From positions 495,706,109 through 495,770,108 of the forward strand of contig NC_064614.1 of NCBI RefSeq assembly GCF_023898315.1: 64,000 nucleotides of DNA, in the 5' to 3' direction. Source of the stretch: Schistocerca nitens (taxonomy: Eukaryota; Arthropoda; Insecta; Orthoptera; Acrididae). Shown here one piece after another: positions 21,517 to 34,029 of this stretch. The notes beneath the pieces are model-generated. The model searched no databases. It was given only the letters and a program-made list of their open reading frames with translations, and had not been told where the DNA came from. Both the position numbers and the translations under genes were made by a program. Every line of letters starts with the position of its first letter. Positions within the stretch are counted from its first letter, which is position 1.

Positions 21517-22215
21517 GTTGAAACCTCCCCTTAGAAAAATTAATGAATTACTGTGCTGATAAACCTCTTACGTTATTTGATTTTCAAACAGGTGAGCAGA
21601 AGTGAACGAACTCAGACATTCCTCTCTTTACTTATTCTGATCAACACTAAACTGACACGCAATATTTTTAGCGCAACGCAGTCTGACTGTCAATAATCCC
21701 TACAAAAGAATGGCCATGACTAACAATAACCTATGCCTTTCATGAATCACTTACCTCACAAAAATCTTCGTTACTTGAACTACTGCAATACAGCGAGCGC
21801 CAATACTGCCAGCTACATAAAAGATTGTAGCCACTGAAGGCACTAACTACTAATAGATATAGTTAACAAATGAAAGATTTTGGTAGAGAACAAACAATGT
21901 AATTACCTTAATAGTGTTCAAAAGATATCAGTTCATGACATCCAGTCTTACAAATTTCGTTTTTCTGACGGATACACGTCCAGATCGTCCGCTCTCAAAA
22001 CTCTGCCATCTCTCTTACGACATCCACCATTGCTGGCGACTCACCTCCAACTGCGCAACACTAAGCGCTGTTCACATCCAACTGCCCAACACTACAATAG
22101 CGAATATTCCAACAATGCCAACCAGCCACAGACTGCACACAGCACAGCCAATGATTTTCATACAGAGCGCTACGTAACGTTACCAACATAAAAACCTAAA
22201 CAGCCTACTTACACA
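21517..22215. repeat. Unclassified interspersed repeat
   Basis: About 700 bp beginning ttgaaacctccccttag and ending cctaaacagcctacttac. The sharp change of composition and its LTR-like length suggest a solo terminal repeat or a non-autonomous element, but no TG...CA ends or target duplication could be confirmed. I recognise it as a recurrent grasshopper-type sequence by eye only. Confidence 0.35.
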
Positions 22216-23029
22216 GTATTTCATAAACAACATACGAAGAGTTCCCGCGGACACGACATAACAGACATGCCAATAGGCAACTAACAACAATCTCCTTAGT
22301 GACAGTGACAACAGAGGCAGTGAACAGAATGAGGAGGAGGAAGAGGACGATGACATGTAACAGTAAATAAGACACATATGATTATGAATCTGACGTAACT
22401 TGCCAAAATGCGCTGACAAATTGTACAAATCAGTCAGGTAATAGTCAAGGACAGTGAATACTAGCGTAAATGTAACATAAAGTGCTGGAAATCTAGCCAA
22501 GGAGGCATCCATTGTTGTACATGGACGAATACCTAATGTTAATGCATAACATTAGCAATAACATTTATCCACTATTTTGTTGTGACTGGTGGCCAAAAGC
22601 TCGAAGAAACCTCTCCAAGGTATTCACCACCAGTCGCAGTCGGTCATGGCACTAACAGATCTTATCTCTATCAAATCATTTTTTACATTCTTCTTAAATG
22701 AACTAGATTTTATTTATAGTTCAACCTCAAATTACCTGTTACTTTAAAAAGTATATATTCCATGTCAAATGTTGCAGGTAAGAACAATAAGAAAAACAAC
22801 AAAAAATGATGAGAAACAAAAACTGTAATACATACGACCTTTAAAAAATGCCAGGCAATAGATCTTTAAATTTGCATTAAATAAAATAAATGTACCATTT
22901 AGGCTAGCGTGCTATAGAGGTAACGGATGCCACAGCGCGAAGAGTACAGGCCAGCAGTCCGACAGTCGTGGAATCGAGTCCCTACACAAAGCCACGTTCT
23001 ATTTTCAATTGTTACGTTACTTAAGATTA

Positions 23030-24640
23030 TGAAAAGAGAAAATATAAAAATACTATTATTGATGCAGGTGAAAGGGAATACAAACATCTAAAAAATGAGA
23101 TCGATAGGAAGTGCAAAATGGCTAAGCAGGAATGGCTATAGGACAGAAGTAAGGATGTAGAAGCATATATTCCTTAGTGGTAAGACAGGTGCTGCCTACA
23201 GGTAAATTACAAAACTCCTTTTGAGAAAAGAGAACCATCTGTATGAATATCAAGAGCTCAGATGATAAAGCAGACCTAAGCAAAGCAAGGAAAGCAGAAA
23301 ATTGGAAGGAGTAAATACAGATCCTATACAAGGGAGATGTACTTCAGGGCAATATTATCGAAATGGAAGAGGACGTAGAGGAAGATGAGAAGGGAGATAT
23401 GATACTGAGTGAAGAATTTGACATAACAACGCCCTGGGAGTAGACAACATTCTGTCAGAACTACTGATAGCCTTGGGAGAGCCAGCCATCACGAAACTCT
23501 TCTATCTGGTGAGTAAGTTGTATGAAAGAGACAATATACCCTCAGACTTCAAGGAGAATATAATAATTCCAATTTCAAAGAAAGAAGTTGCTGACAGATG
23601 GGGAAATTACTGAACTATCAGTTTAATAAATCACGGTTGCAAAATACGAACACGAATGGAAGAAGAATGGTAAAGCTGTTAGAAGCCAACCTCGGGGAAA
23701 TTCAGTTTGAATTTCAGATAAATGCAGGAACACGTGAGGCATACTGACCCTACGACTTACCTTAGAAGATAGGTTAAGGGAAGTCAAACCAACAGAGAAA
23801 ACTTTTGATATTATTGGCTGGAGTGCACTCTTTCAAATTGTAAAGTTGGCAGGGGTGAAATACAGGTAGCGAACGACTGTTAACAATATGTGCTAAAGCT
23901 AGATGGCAGTTATAAGACTCGAGCGGCATCAAAGGGAAGCAGTGGTTGAGAAAGGACTGAGACAGGGCTATATCCTATCCCCTACGTCATTCAGTCTATG
24001 TACGGCCAAGCAGTTAAAGAAAGAAAAGAAAAATTTGGAGTAGGAATTACAGTGCAGGAAGAAGAAATAAAACTTTGAGGTTTGCGGATGACATTGTAAT
24101 TCTGTCAGAGACAGCAAAGTACTTGGAAGAGCAGTTGAACGGAATGGACAGAATCTTGAAAGGAGTATATAAGATGAACATCAACAAAAGTAAAACAAGA
24201 GTAATGAAATGCAGTTTAGCTAAATCAAGTGATGTTGAGCGAATTAGATTAGAAAATGAGAGACGTAAAGTAGTAGATAAATGTTGCTATTTGGGATGAA
24301 AAATAACTGATGATGGTCGAAGTAGGGAGGATATAAAATGCAGACTGGCAATGGCACGAAAAGCATTTCTGAAGAACAGAAATTTTTCAACATCGAGTAT
24401 AGATTTAAGTTTCAGGAGGTACTTTCTGAAAGTGTTTGTATGGAGTGTAGCTATGTATGGAGGTGAACCATGAACGATAAACAGTGTGGACAAGAAGAGA
24501 ATAGAAGCATTTGAAATGTGGAACTACAGAAGAATGCTGAAGATTAGATTGGTAATCACCTAACTAATGAGGAGGTCGTGAACAGAAATGAGGAGAAGAT
24601 AAATCTGTGATACAACCTGACGGTAGCAGGGAGATAGAGG
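23030..24640 (+). pseudogene. Non-LTR reverse transcriptase pseudogene
   Basis: In order on the plus strand: a linker region, a segment matching KLFYLVSKLYERDNIPSDFK (near 23500), the FADD box as MRFADDIVILSETAKYLEEQ (24075) and the thumb/C-terminal motif SVAMYGG. Frameshifts and stops break it into pieces. It matches the copy at 30.7-32.1 kb almost block for block. The N-terminal endonuclease is missing; the 3' end stops near 24620. The clade (RTE- or L2-like) was not settled. Confidence 0.75.
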
Positions 24641-24718
24641 CTCGACCCCAACTTTGATATAAAATTCATATCAAATTGATATTCAAATTAATTAAATTGA
24701 TCAATTAGTTCTCCATTC

Positions 24719-26468
24719 AAGTCCAGCTTGTTCGTCTAAAATATAGCGACACAGCCCCACCACCCTGGTGAAACACAGCCGCGTCGCCGATCTCACTCAC
24801 ACTGTACCGTCCTCCACACCACCCCACCGCAAACGACTGCTCTTCTGCGATGGAGAAGAATTGTGCATAACGTCAAAGCATCTCTTATAATCAAGCATCT
24901 TTTAAAATGGAAAACACAATCACAATGATAAAAAAGTCCTCTTTCTACAAAAATAGGCGCAGTCCATTTTCTTTTAGTTTATGAGTAAAATCGGTATAGT
25001 TTTTACGTTCGACTGTAGGATACAGTTCCGCATCTCATTATTTTGTGACTTCCAACGAAGTGCACTACCAACAATTACAAATGATTAGGCTATACACCCC
25101 CTATACATGTCTATCATGCGTAAAACTGGGAAGAAAGTCTTCCACTATTTTTGTGGGAAACTACCAATCACCGCAGAATATCATCGTTATTTGAAACTGT
25201 CAGTGGAATAAAGAAAAAGTGAGAATTTAAAGTCCATAGATAAAACACAAATGTTAAGCAACTTCTTTCAGCTTGATGGACAAATTACACAACCTGAGAG
25301 TGTCCTCACATTCAAATTAGTGTCTGTTAATAAATTGTTGTGCACATGTGTACTTCTGTTTTGCACACTATGGTAAGTCCTGTTTTACCAATGCGAATCT
25401 GTATAACACATCTCTGTACGAAACAAAGTGTGAGAGCCTGTCTTGTAATGGAACTTTCTACATAATTTTACTGCATCTCTCTCTGTCACAGTTACATCGA
25501 AACCAGTTACCGTCTCCATGCTTACATTTGACATTTTCGTTCCATAACTCCCCTCTGCCGCCATGTCTGTAAACTTGCTAATCATACAGCAGCTTCTTCA
25601 CAAGCCGGAAAAAACACTATCACTTCTACGTTCCACAACAAGCTTTGATTGAAGTTGTGTCTACTTTATAATTAGAGATTATGAAGTATGAAATAACAGA
25701 GAACTTGCTCTAACACCTGTTTTTAAACACGCAATCATGACGATAGTCATAAAAACTTTCATGATTCCATGAGAATAGATACAGCCGATTTCTGTTATTT
25801 TTGTGAGCAAAATCTGTGTACCTATGAGAGAATTATCTGTACCGAAACTTTAACCAGCGGTACTACTCATTGTAATATAACCCCCTATAAGATTTTACCA
25901 AAGTGTCTGTCCTCCGATATATCCAAAAAACAAATACTGTCTGCGTGTTGACATCGAGCATATTACAAACACATGTATCTCTCCAGTGGAGCATGTGGCC
26001 AGTGCTCGAGGGCTTCCACAGATCTGCGTGAAGTTTTGTCAACTATACTGGAAGAAGGCCATACCAAACAGACTATCAATCACAAGAGAGTATTCCTTTA
26101 TTGCTCCCTGATAAGCAGTTTAATGCATTGTTGGATGTCGCAAAATAATGATTAGCGGATTGTACCCTACAGTCGAACATAAAAACTATACCGATTTCGC
26201 TCATAAACTAAAAGAAAATGGACTGCCCCTATTTTCGTGAAAAGAGGACATTTACTATCATTGCGATTGTGTTTTCCTTTTTAAAAGATGCTTGATTATA
26301 AGAGATGCGTTGACGTTATCTACAACTCTTCTGCATCGCAGAAGTGCGATCACTTGCGGTGGGGTGGTGTGGAGGACGGTCCAATGTGAGTGAGATCGCC
26401 GATGCAGCTGTGTTGGACCAGGGTGGCGGGGCTGTGTCGCTAAATTTGAGATGAACAAGGTGAACTTG
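24719..26468. mobile_element. Non-autonomous element with TIRs of about 355 bp
   Basis: Left arm about 24719-25073 and right arm about 26116-26468 are inverted copies (cttgttcgtctaaaatatag against ctaaatttgagatgaacaag; cgacacagcccc against ggggctgtgtcg; cgttcgactgtaggatac against its near complement). The 1-kb interior is AT-rich with only short frames. No transposase was seen and no target duplication resolved. It resembles long-TIR non-autonomous DNA transposons or a Foldback element. Confidence 0.7.
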
Positions 26469-26627
26469 GGGGGCCTTTTGTTTATATGCTATTGCTTAGT
26501 TGACTACACATGCTTTTGTGTTGGCGAAGGACCGTCACCTCAAGGTGGTCAGCGACTACGGCGAGCTCATGCCACACCACGTAAGCTGTTCTGGCCGTAG
26601 CTGAGGAATACTGTGCTCCCAGATACA

Positions 26628-26810
26628 CTATGTGATCAAAAGTATGCGGACACCACCAAAAACATACGTTTTCATATTAGGTGCACTATGCTGCCACCTA
26701 CTGCCAGGTACTCCGTATCAGCGACCTCAGTGGTCATCAGATATCGTGAGAGGAACCTGAGGGCAGGCGTAATTGTCCTCAAAGTTGGGAGGATCGCATC
26801 AATCACATAG
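26628..26810. pseudogene. Tc1-like transposon end fragment
   Basis: cactatgtgatcaaaagtat followed by gcggacacc is a terminal sequence typical of a Tc1 subfamily in insects; about 180 bp of adjoining sequence remains. The rest of the element is missing. Confidence 0.5.
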
Positions 26811-26988
26811 TAACTCGATCACAGCTAAGCTTGCCATCCTCGAATCCATCTGTGGCCGGTCCGCGGAGCATGTAACCTTGCAACTAAAGCACCCAACAAA
26901 AAGAGCAAAGCATCAAGATGGGGAGGAGGAAAGGAAACGTCAGGGGTTGACAGGGTATGTGATTTTATTTCAATGATACAGTCAAATA

Positions 26989-28387
26989 CACTGAAGCGCC
27001 AAGGGAACTAGATTAGGTTCAAATGGCTCTGAGGACTATGGGACTCAACTGCTGTGGTCATAAGTCCCCTAGATCTTTGAACCTAACTAACCTAAGGACA
27101 TCACACACATCCATGCCCGAGGCAGGATTCGAACCTGCGACCGTAGGAGTCGCACGGTTCCGGACTGCGCGCTTAGAACCGCGAGACCACCGCGGCCGGC
27201 CTAGATTAGGTATGCGTATTCAAATACAGGGATATGTAAACAGACAGTATTCGGCGCTGCGGTCGACAATGCCTATATAAGACATCAAGTGTCTGGCGCA
27301 GTTATTAGATCGGTTAGTGCTGCTACAATGACAGATTATCGAGATTTAAGTGGGTTTGAACGTGGTGTTATAGTCTGAGCACAAACGATGGGACACAGCA
27401 TCTCTGAAGTAGCGGTGAAGTGGGGCTCTTCCTGTATGATCATTTCACGAGTGTACCGTGAATATAAGGAAGCGGTAAAACATCAGATTTCCAACATGCT
27501 GCGGCCGGAAAAATATCCTGCAAGAATGTGACTAACGACGACTGAAGAGAATCGTTCAACCTGATAGAAGTGCATCCCTTCCGCAAATTGCTGCAGATTT
27601 CAATGTGGGGTCATCAACAAGTGTCAGCGTGCGAACTGTTCAACGAAACATCATCGATACAGGCCTACGGAGCCACGTACCATTCGTGTACCCTTAATGA
27701 CTGCATGGTGCAAATCTTTACCCCTCGCCTGGGCCCGTCAACACCGACATTGGACTGCTGATGATTGGAAACATGCTGCCTGGTCGGACGAGTCTCGTTT
27801 CAAATTGTATCGAGCGGAAGGACGTGTACGAGTATGGAGACAACCTTACCAATCCATGGATCCTGCATGTCAGCAGGGGACTGTTCAAGCTGTTGGAGGC
27901 TTTTAATGGTGTGCGGCCTGCACAGTTGGAGTGATATGGGATCCCTGATACGTCTAGATATGACTCTGACAGGTTACATCTATGTAATCATCCTGTCTGA
28001 TCACCTGCATACATTCATCTCCATTGTGGATTCTGAGGGACTTGAGCAATTTCACCGGGATAATGCGACACCCCACACGTCCAGAACTGCTACAGCGTGG
28101 CTCCAAGAACACTCCTCTGAGTTTAAACACTTACGCTGGCCACCAAATTCCCCAGACATGAACATTACTGAGCATATATGGAATGTCATGCAACGTGCTG
28201 CTCAGAAGAGATCTCCACCTCCTCATACTCTTACGGATTTCTGGGCAGCCATGCAAGATTCATGATGTCAGTTCCCTCCAGCACTACTTCAGACATTAGT
28301 TGAGTCCATGCCTCGTCATTGTTGCGACACTTCTGCGTGCTCACGGCGATATTAGGCGGGTGCACCAGTTTCTTTGACTCTTTAGTG
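26989..28387 (+). pseudogene. Tc1-like transposon, DDE spacing 36
   Basis: Ends cactgaagcgccaagggaac and gtttctttgactctttagtg are inverted repeats flanked by TA (26987-26988 and 28388-28389). Length is 1399 bp, including a SINE. Plus-strand pieces: DYRDLSGFERGVIV (near 27335), WSDESRF-type strand read WSDESRFKLYRAEGRVRVWR (near 27777), then HRDNATPH...WPPNSPDMNITEHIW (28060-28180). Between the second Asp and the Glu there are 36 residues. Several stops and at least two frameshifts make it inactive. Confidence 0.75.
27018..27200 (-). mobile_element. tRNA-derived SINE, main family
   Basis: The minus copy has a perfect duplication ctagattagg at 27008-27017 and 27201-27210. It is inserted near the left end of the Tc1 element, between the TIR and the transposase region. 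Confidence 0.9.
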
Positions 28388-28439
28388 TACATAAAGAACT
28401 CTCTACAACGTTCTGTGTCGTCCCATACCATTTATTGGA

Positions 28440-29165
28440 TGCTAACAACAGCCAGGCTATGAAATTACCGTTCCATACGTGTGCTGCCGTTAACATCACA
28501 ACACAGAGGGCTGTGTTTGGAGTGGTGTTGCGACAGGGAAGCAAAGTACGCTGATGAATGTCGTTGCATAATGTTCAGCAGTGCATCAGGGTTTGCAGTA
28601 ATGCAGGTAACCATCATGGAGTGTGGGGCGATCCGTGGAGGGATCACGTTCTTACAACGTTTTGGAGAGGCGCACAGCAGTGTTACTTAAGGCGTCATGG
28701 TGTGGAGAGCCATCACTTGTGACTTTGGGTCACCGCTGGTAGCCATCAGGGGAACTTGGACGGCACAGCGGTATACGCCACTGACATCCTGTGTTCTCAT
28801 TTGCTGCATCTCATGTGACAGTCATGTGGTGTCATTTTTCAACAGGACTATGCTCGTCCACACATGGCTCTCGTTTCTACGAAGTGCTCGTGATGTTGAA
28901 GTTCTTCCATGGTAAGCTATATCCCTGATCTGTCATTGATGAATGTGTGTGGGACCACGTCGGACGTCAACTCCGTCTCATTTCCATTATCCAGGATATC
29001 ATGGATCATTTACAGCAGTTGCGGACCAGCTTGCCTCAGACAGAACAGAACGGCCTTGTAACACTCTTCCCAATCGAACCAGTGCGTGCACCCAGTCCAG
29101 AGCGGCTGCTACGTTATGCCTTTAATATCAAATTTTTTCGCTATTTGAATCAATTTTGTAATCAC
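28440..29165 (+). pseudogene. Tc1-like transposase fragment, second subfamily
   Basis: Plus strand, several frames: LTVNITTQRAVFGVVLRQGS, then MVWRAITCDFGSPLVAIRG and TAQRYT (near 28697-28760), then FQQDYARPHMAL (28845) and a worn C-terminus (WDHVGRQLR). The pieces are in order but broken by stops. The same subfamily appears at 41-43 kb. TIRs were not located. Confidence 0.65.
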
Positions 29166-29926
29166 TGAAATATCTCCAGAAGATCTCCCACTCATGAAGT
29201 TTCATTTCGTTCTCGCCATCTCTTCCGGGTGCTGCCCATTACCTATCACACATGCACGCACACAGGTATAAATGTAAATTAATGTGTGCGTGTGTGTGTG
29301 TGTGCGTGTGTGTGTGTGTTTTGCGAAAAAGAGTGAAGTTCATGTACCTGGCCTTAACATCGCACCAGCTCTTCGATCGGGGGAGTCAATGTGTTTGTAA
29401 GTTTGTGCGTTTCATTGTGTAAATTTGGAGTCTGTCCTAACTGTGTTGTTGGTCATTTGCTTTTTTGAATTTTTCACTTTATACAGGATCAAGATGGTTA
29501 AGTGGACTCAAACTGAAAAGTTAGTTACTATACAAATATCTTTTTTACTTGACTGTTATGTCGCTTAGTTGGTCACGGTAATATCTTAAGCATGCTCTGC
29601 TCCCAAGATGGCCACGAAAAAATATTGGGAATTTTTCTTCTCTCATGATGGTTGTTAGTTTTTATCTTCTTTACGTTATCTGAAGGATAAGAGATGCAGG
29701 CAAGTCACTAAAACATTTGAACAACAACAGATGTTCTGTCTAAAATGAGAAGAAGGAAATGATTTCTAATGTTTTATTAATTTACTGTGTTATTTGCTGC
29801 TGATCATAAAACATGAAAACACGCAAAACATGATTTTATATTTAAGAAGAAAGACGACTTTTTTCCTATGTGTTGTTATTTTGTAGTGCTACACAGACGC
29901 CAGCCACATCCTCTTGGGCGTCGCGC
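29166..29926. other. Region downstream of the protease gene
   Basis: Non-coding. It holds a TG/CG microsatellite at 29283-29320 (gtgtgtgtgtgtgcgtgtgt). The protease 3' untranslated region should lie here, on the minus strand below 29927. AATAAA-like sites in this AT-rich DNA are too many to choose one. Confidence 0.4.
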
Positions 29927-30070
29927 CTAGTTGACATTGCCGGAGATCCAGTCTATGTAGGAGGAGACCCTGGTGTAGATGGTGGGGTAGCCTCGACGGG
30001 CACAGCCATATGCGTACGACACGAGGCCCACCACCTCGCCATCCACGAACAGCGGGCCGCCAGAGTCGCC
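29927..30070 (-). CDS. Serine protease terminal exon with GDSGGP
   Basis: The last coding exon encodes 47 residues plus a TAG stop. The acceptor is TTGCAG immediately before the first GGC codon. The first residues are GDSGGPLF, the catalytic serine block (Ser195 present). Downstream are a strand reading [11 protein letters not shown], the Cys partner for Cys191, the [11 protein letters not shown] segment and the C-terminal helix [10 protein letters not shown]. This is a normal S1 ending with no extra domain. Residues 214-216 read SYA instead of the common SWG, which would alter the upper pocket. Upstream of the acceptor is a CA/GT-rich and then purine-rich intron. Confidence 0.92.
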   Translation of the reverse strand, partial: GDSGGPLFVDGEVVGLVSYAYGCARRGYPTIYTRVSSYIDWISGNVN

Positions 30071-30724
30071 CTGCAACACCAACACACACACATACTTCGC
30101 AGTTGCTAAATGTGTCTGGGAATCGGATACACATCCTAATCTCCATCTCCCCCCTCTCTCTCTCTCCCTGCACATCTTCTTCTTCCCCCTCTGTAAGTTC
30201 ATATCCTCTTCCCCTCTCTGTCCAACTCCTTGTATGTTGACATTGCAAGCGAAAGCTTGCCTGGGAAGTCGCTTAAAACCATTAGTTAAATCGGTTGGGG
30301 CCACTAGTATATAGGGTGTGATGGAGACCTCCCCAGCTGCTTGGTCTGGGAGGATTGTAACTGCAATGACATTATTTAACATAGTTTTAATCTATTAACG
30401 GGTAGGATTACAATGTTGGCAATGAATAAAAAATTTTCTGTTTTCTGTTACCACCAACTGCGAAGAAGAAAATAAAATAGTACATTGTTGTGCATACAAC
30501 TGTTGTGTAAAATTATGTACAAGGAGAAAGAGTATATATGGGAAATCAATTTGTCCAATGTTTTAATTGCCCTGCTATCTAGTTGAAGCCGTCTACAAGG
30601 TAGAAAACTAAATCACACATTTCCAAAGCATAGCATAGAATTTTCTTTCTCACAGCAGTTTTCAACAAAAGGCTATACATTACTGTTTCAAAATCAATCA
30701 GTCAATGCCCATCTCATTGTATGT

Positions 30725-30729
30725 TAAGG

Positions 30730-30760
<31 letters not shown>

Positions 30761-32125
30761 CTTCAGTCCTGGGACTGGTTTGATGCAGCTCTCCATGCTA
30801 CTCTATCCTGTGCAAGCTTCTTCATCTCCCAGTACCCACTGCAACCTACATCCTCCTGAATCTGCTTAGTGTATTCGTCTCTTAGTCTCCCTCTACGATT
30901 TGTACCGTCCACGCTGCCCTCCAATACTAAATTGGTGAACCCTTGATGCCTCAGAACATGTCCGACCAACCGATCCCTTCTTCAAGTTGTGCCACAAACT
31001 CCTCCCCAATTCTATTCTATACCTCCTCATTAGTTACGTGATCTACCATCTAATATACAGCATTCTTCTGTAGAGCCACATTTCGAAAACTTCTATTCTC
31101 TTCTTGTCCAAACTATTTATCGTCCATGTTTCACTACCATACATGGCTACACTCCATACAAATACTTTCAGAAACGACTTCCTGACGCTTAAATCTATAC
31201 TCGATGTTAACAAATTTCTCTTCTTCAGAAGCGCTTTCCTTGCCATTGCCAGTCTACATTTTATATCCTCTCTACTTCGACCATAATCAGTTATTTATCT
31301 CCCCAAATAGCAAAACCCCTTTAATACTTTAAGTGTCTCACTTCCTAATGCAAATCCCTCAGCATCACCCGACTTAATTCGACTACATTCCATTATCCTC
31401 GTTTTGCTTTTGTTGATGTTCATCTTATATCCTCCTTTCAAGACACTGTCCATTCCGTTCAACTGCTCTTCCAAGTCCTTTGTTGTCTCTGACAGAATTA
31501 CAATGTTCCTGGCCAACCTCAAAGTTTTTATTTCTTCTCCATGGATTTTAATACCTACTCCGAATTTTTCTTTTGTTTCCTTTATTGCTTGCTTAATATA
31601 CAGATTGAATAACATCGGGGAGAGATTACAACCTTGTCTCACTCCCTTCCCAACCACTGCTTCCCTTTCGTCCCCTCGACTCTTATAACTGCCATCTGGT
31701 TTCTGTAAAAATTGTAAATAGCCTTTCGCTCCCTGTATTTTACCCCTGCCACCTTTAGAATTTGAAAGAGAGTATTCCAGTCAACATTGTCAAAAGCTTT
31801 CTCTTAATCTTCTAAGGTAAGTCGTACGGTCAGTATTGCCTCACGTGTTCCAATATTTCTACGGAATCCAAACTGATCTTCCCCGAGGTCGGCCTCTACT
31901 AGTTTTTCCATTCGTCTGCAAATAATTCGTCTTATTATCGTGCAGCCGTGACTTATTAAACTGATAGTTCGATAATTTTCACATCCGTCAACACCTGCTT
32001 TCTTTGGGATTGGAATTATTATATTCTTCTTGAAGTCTGAGGGTATTTCGCCTGTCTCATACATCTTGCTCACCAGATGGTAGAGTTCTGTCTCTCCCAA
32101 GGCTGTCAGTAGTTCTAATGGAACT
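30725..32125 (-). pseudogene. Non-LTR reverse transcriptase, 5'-truncated
   Basis: Minus-strand pieces in order: MGETELYHLVSKMYETGEIP and IIIPIPKKAG...ENYRTISLI (fingers), DQFGFRRNIGTREAIL (near 31870), KGVRQGCNLSPMLFNLYIKQ (palm), ARNIVILSETTKDLEEQLNG (the FADD box is altered to LARN), FVWSVAMYGSETWTI (thumb) and MVGHVLRHQGF (C-terminus). The 3' end is a (GTT)n microsatellite at 30729-30760, as expected for target-primed insertion. Frameshifts and the altered catalytic box make it dead. It lies in the last intron of the protease. Confidence 0.85.
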
Positions 32126-32385
32126 ATTAGATTGAACTAGACCCGGAGAATTTATTGAGGTATCATGTAAAATTTTAAAGTAAACTGGTCGTATGTGTAT
32201 AATGAAGCCTAGGTATCATGTAAAATTTTTAAATAAATTGGTCATATGTGTATAATGAAGCCTATGTCCATCTAAATGTTTGATAAATGTGCAAAAATTT
32301 GAAGCAAACAGGTCAAGACCTTTTCGAGATTTTTGGTAACAAAATTAAACAATCACTTTTCTTTATATAGTAGTATAGATTATAT

Positions 32386-33440
32386 ACAGGGTGACAATTA
32401 TTGAATTATACGAAAAGAAAACGTAAATTAGTTACAAACTATGGCGTGCAAATACTTTATTCAACATGTAAACATCACTAGAGATATTCGGATTTAAGTT
32501 ATGACACATTCGATATTCCTGCCATCATTGCCTCTCAGTATATTTACTACTTAATGAAATTTGTCCTAAATAATATCTCTCTTTTTCCAACAAACAGCTC
32601 AGTTCATACACACAATACCAGGAACAAAAATTATCTGCACAATGACTTAAAAGCACTTACTTAAGTTAAAAAAGGGGTCCACTACTCAGGAACACTCATC
32701 TTCAATAATTAGCCAGCAAACATAAAAAATTTAGTTACAAATAAAGATCAGTTTAAAAGGAGCCTGAAAGACTTACTTGTGGTCAACTCCTTCTACTCCA
32801 TTGACGAATTTTTTAATAGAAACAAATGATGTATTGTATATACTCATATTATTAGTATTGTTATTTCAACTTAAAAAAATGATGTATTGTATATACTCAT
32901 ACTATTAGTATTGTTATTTCAGCTTAAAAAAAAGAAATTGACATGTTCCACATCTCCGATGACCTCCTCAGCACGGATCTATGGAACGAAAAACTAATCT
33001 AATCTAATTGGCGATTATGTGTCGCGTACGAATAGCGAAATTCTGCATGACCTGCTGAAGTGTCGGAACATCTATGCCGTCGATGACCTCCTGAATAGCT
33101 GTTATCAGCTCAGCAATGGTTTTGGGGTTATTGCTATACACGTTGTCCTTAATATTGCCCCCAAAAAAGGAGTCGCATGTGTTCAGATCCGGAGAATATG
33201 GCGGCCAATTGAGGCCCATGCCAGTGGCCTCTGGGTCTCCCAGAGCCAGATTGCGGTCCCCAAAGTGCTCCTCCGGGACATCAAACACTCACCTGCTTCC
33301 ATGGGCTCGAGCTCCGTCTTGCACGAACGACATCTTGTCGAAATTAGAGCCACTGTGGATAATGGAGATGAAATCATCTTCCTAAACCTTGTGACTGTAT
33401 TGCTGTTACTGAAGTCATTACCATCAATTAATTAAACTAT
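32386..33440 (-). pseudogene. DDE transposon remnant split by a non-LTR 3' end
   Basis: The left terminus reads acagggtgacaattattgaa. On the minus strand, KMSFVQDGARAHGS (near 33330), NWPPYSPDLNTCDSFFGG (near 33190) and GNIKDNVYSNNPKTIAELI give the second and third catalytic Asp context of the Tc1/mariner-related family with a CD(S/F)FF ending. One stop lies just after QDGARAH. The coding part ends at IIAN (33004), where foreign sequence begins; the rest of the C-terminus resumes near 32520. Confidence 0.7.
32522..33004 (+). mobile_element. Jockey-like non-LTR 3' end
   Basis: Plus strand encodes the very C-terminus of a reverse transcriptase (THNTRNKN, then DQFKRSLKDLLVVNSFYSID) followed by a 3' untranslated region with a tandem duplication of about 54 bp (32825-32931), then gacatgttccacatctc and atggaacgaaaaactaatct, ending in taatc-type repeats. 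It interrupts the DDE transposon. Clade assignment rests on the tail pattern. Confidence 0.6.
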
Positions 33441-34029
33441 AACACAGCTAGAGTTGTATGCGTGCATCCCTCAACTTCCAGAAGGTGGGCCTGAAGATAA
33501 AATGAAGTCGGAATGGGTGATGTTCTAAGTCACAGGAATATAATTACCTTCAGCTGCTTGTCAGTATATTAGAAATTACCAGATCTGACAGGCTTCGTCG
33601 TACAGTTAATGAGTAGAGCTGCCACAAGCTCACGAGCATAATAAGTCTGCTGGTAAATTATCAATTTTGAGAAGCATCCGATCCCTTAAAAGCACCATTT
33701 ATAGTTATATGCCTTCATTTGTATCATAGCGCTCAGAGCAGGTTTTTGATTACAGCAGTATTGTTAGCGCATTTGAAAACTTTTTCCGGTGTTTAAACAG
33801 TTGAAGGTAGCCTTCCCTAGCTCCCTAACTTTCAAGGGGGTCTGAACATTACTCAGATAAATGGGGAGCGAGAGAGATCTGAAGAGCGATCAACACGATC
33901 TCCCAGTGAACATATCTACTAAGTACATAACTTCGAAGCGTTTTTCCATAAACGCAACGGATAAACATAACAGAGGCTTTAGTCATCAGTAATATATTAT
34001 TCTTCACTATTTACAACAGTCTTCCGACG

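Noticed and set aside
22900-23000. tRNA-like element near ggaatcgagtccctacac
   Set aside because: A weak B-box-like stretch only; no A box at the right spacing and no repeat partner in the window.
29889-30382. Extending the last protease exon upstream to an in-frame Met
   Set aside because: The open frame runs into the intron (purine-rich, low complexity); the acceptor TTGCAG and the exact join to the previous exon fix the exon start at 30070.
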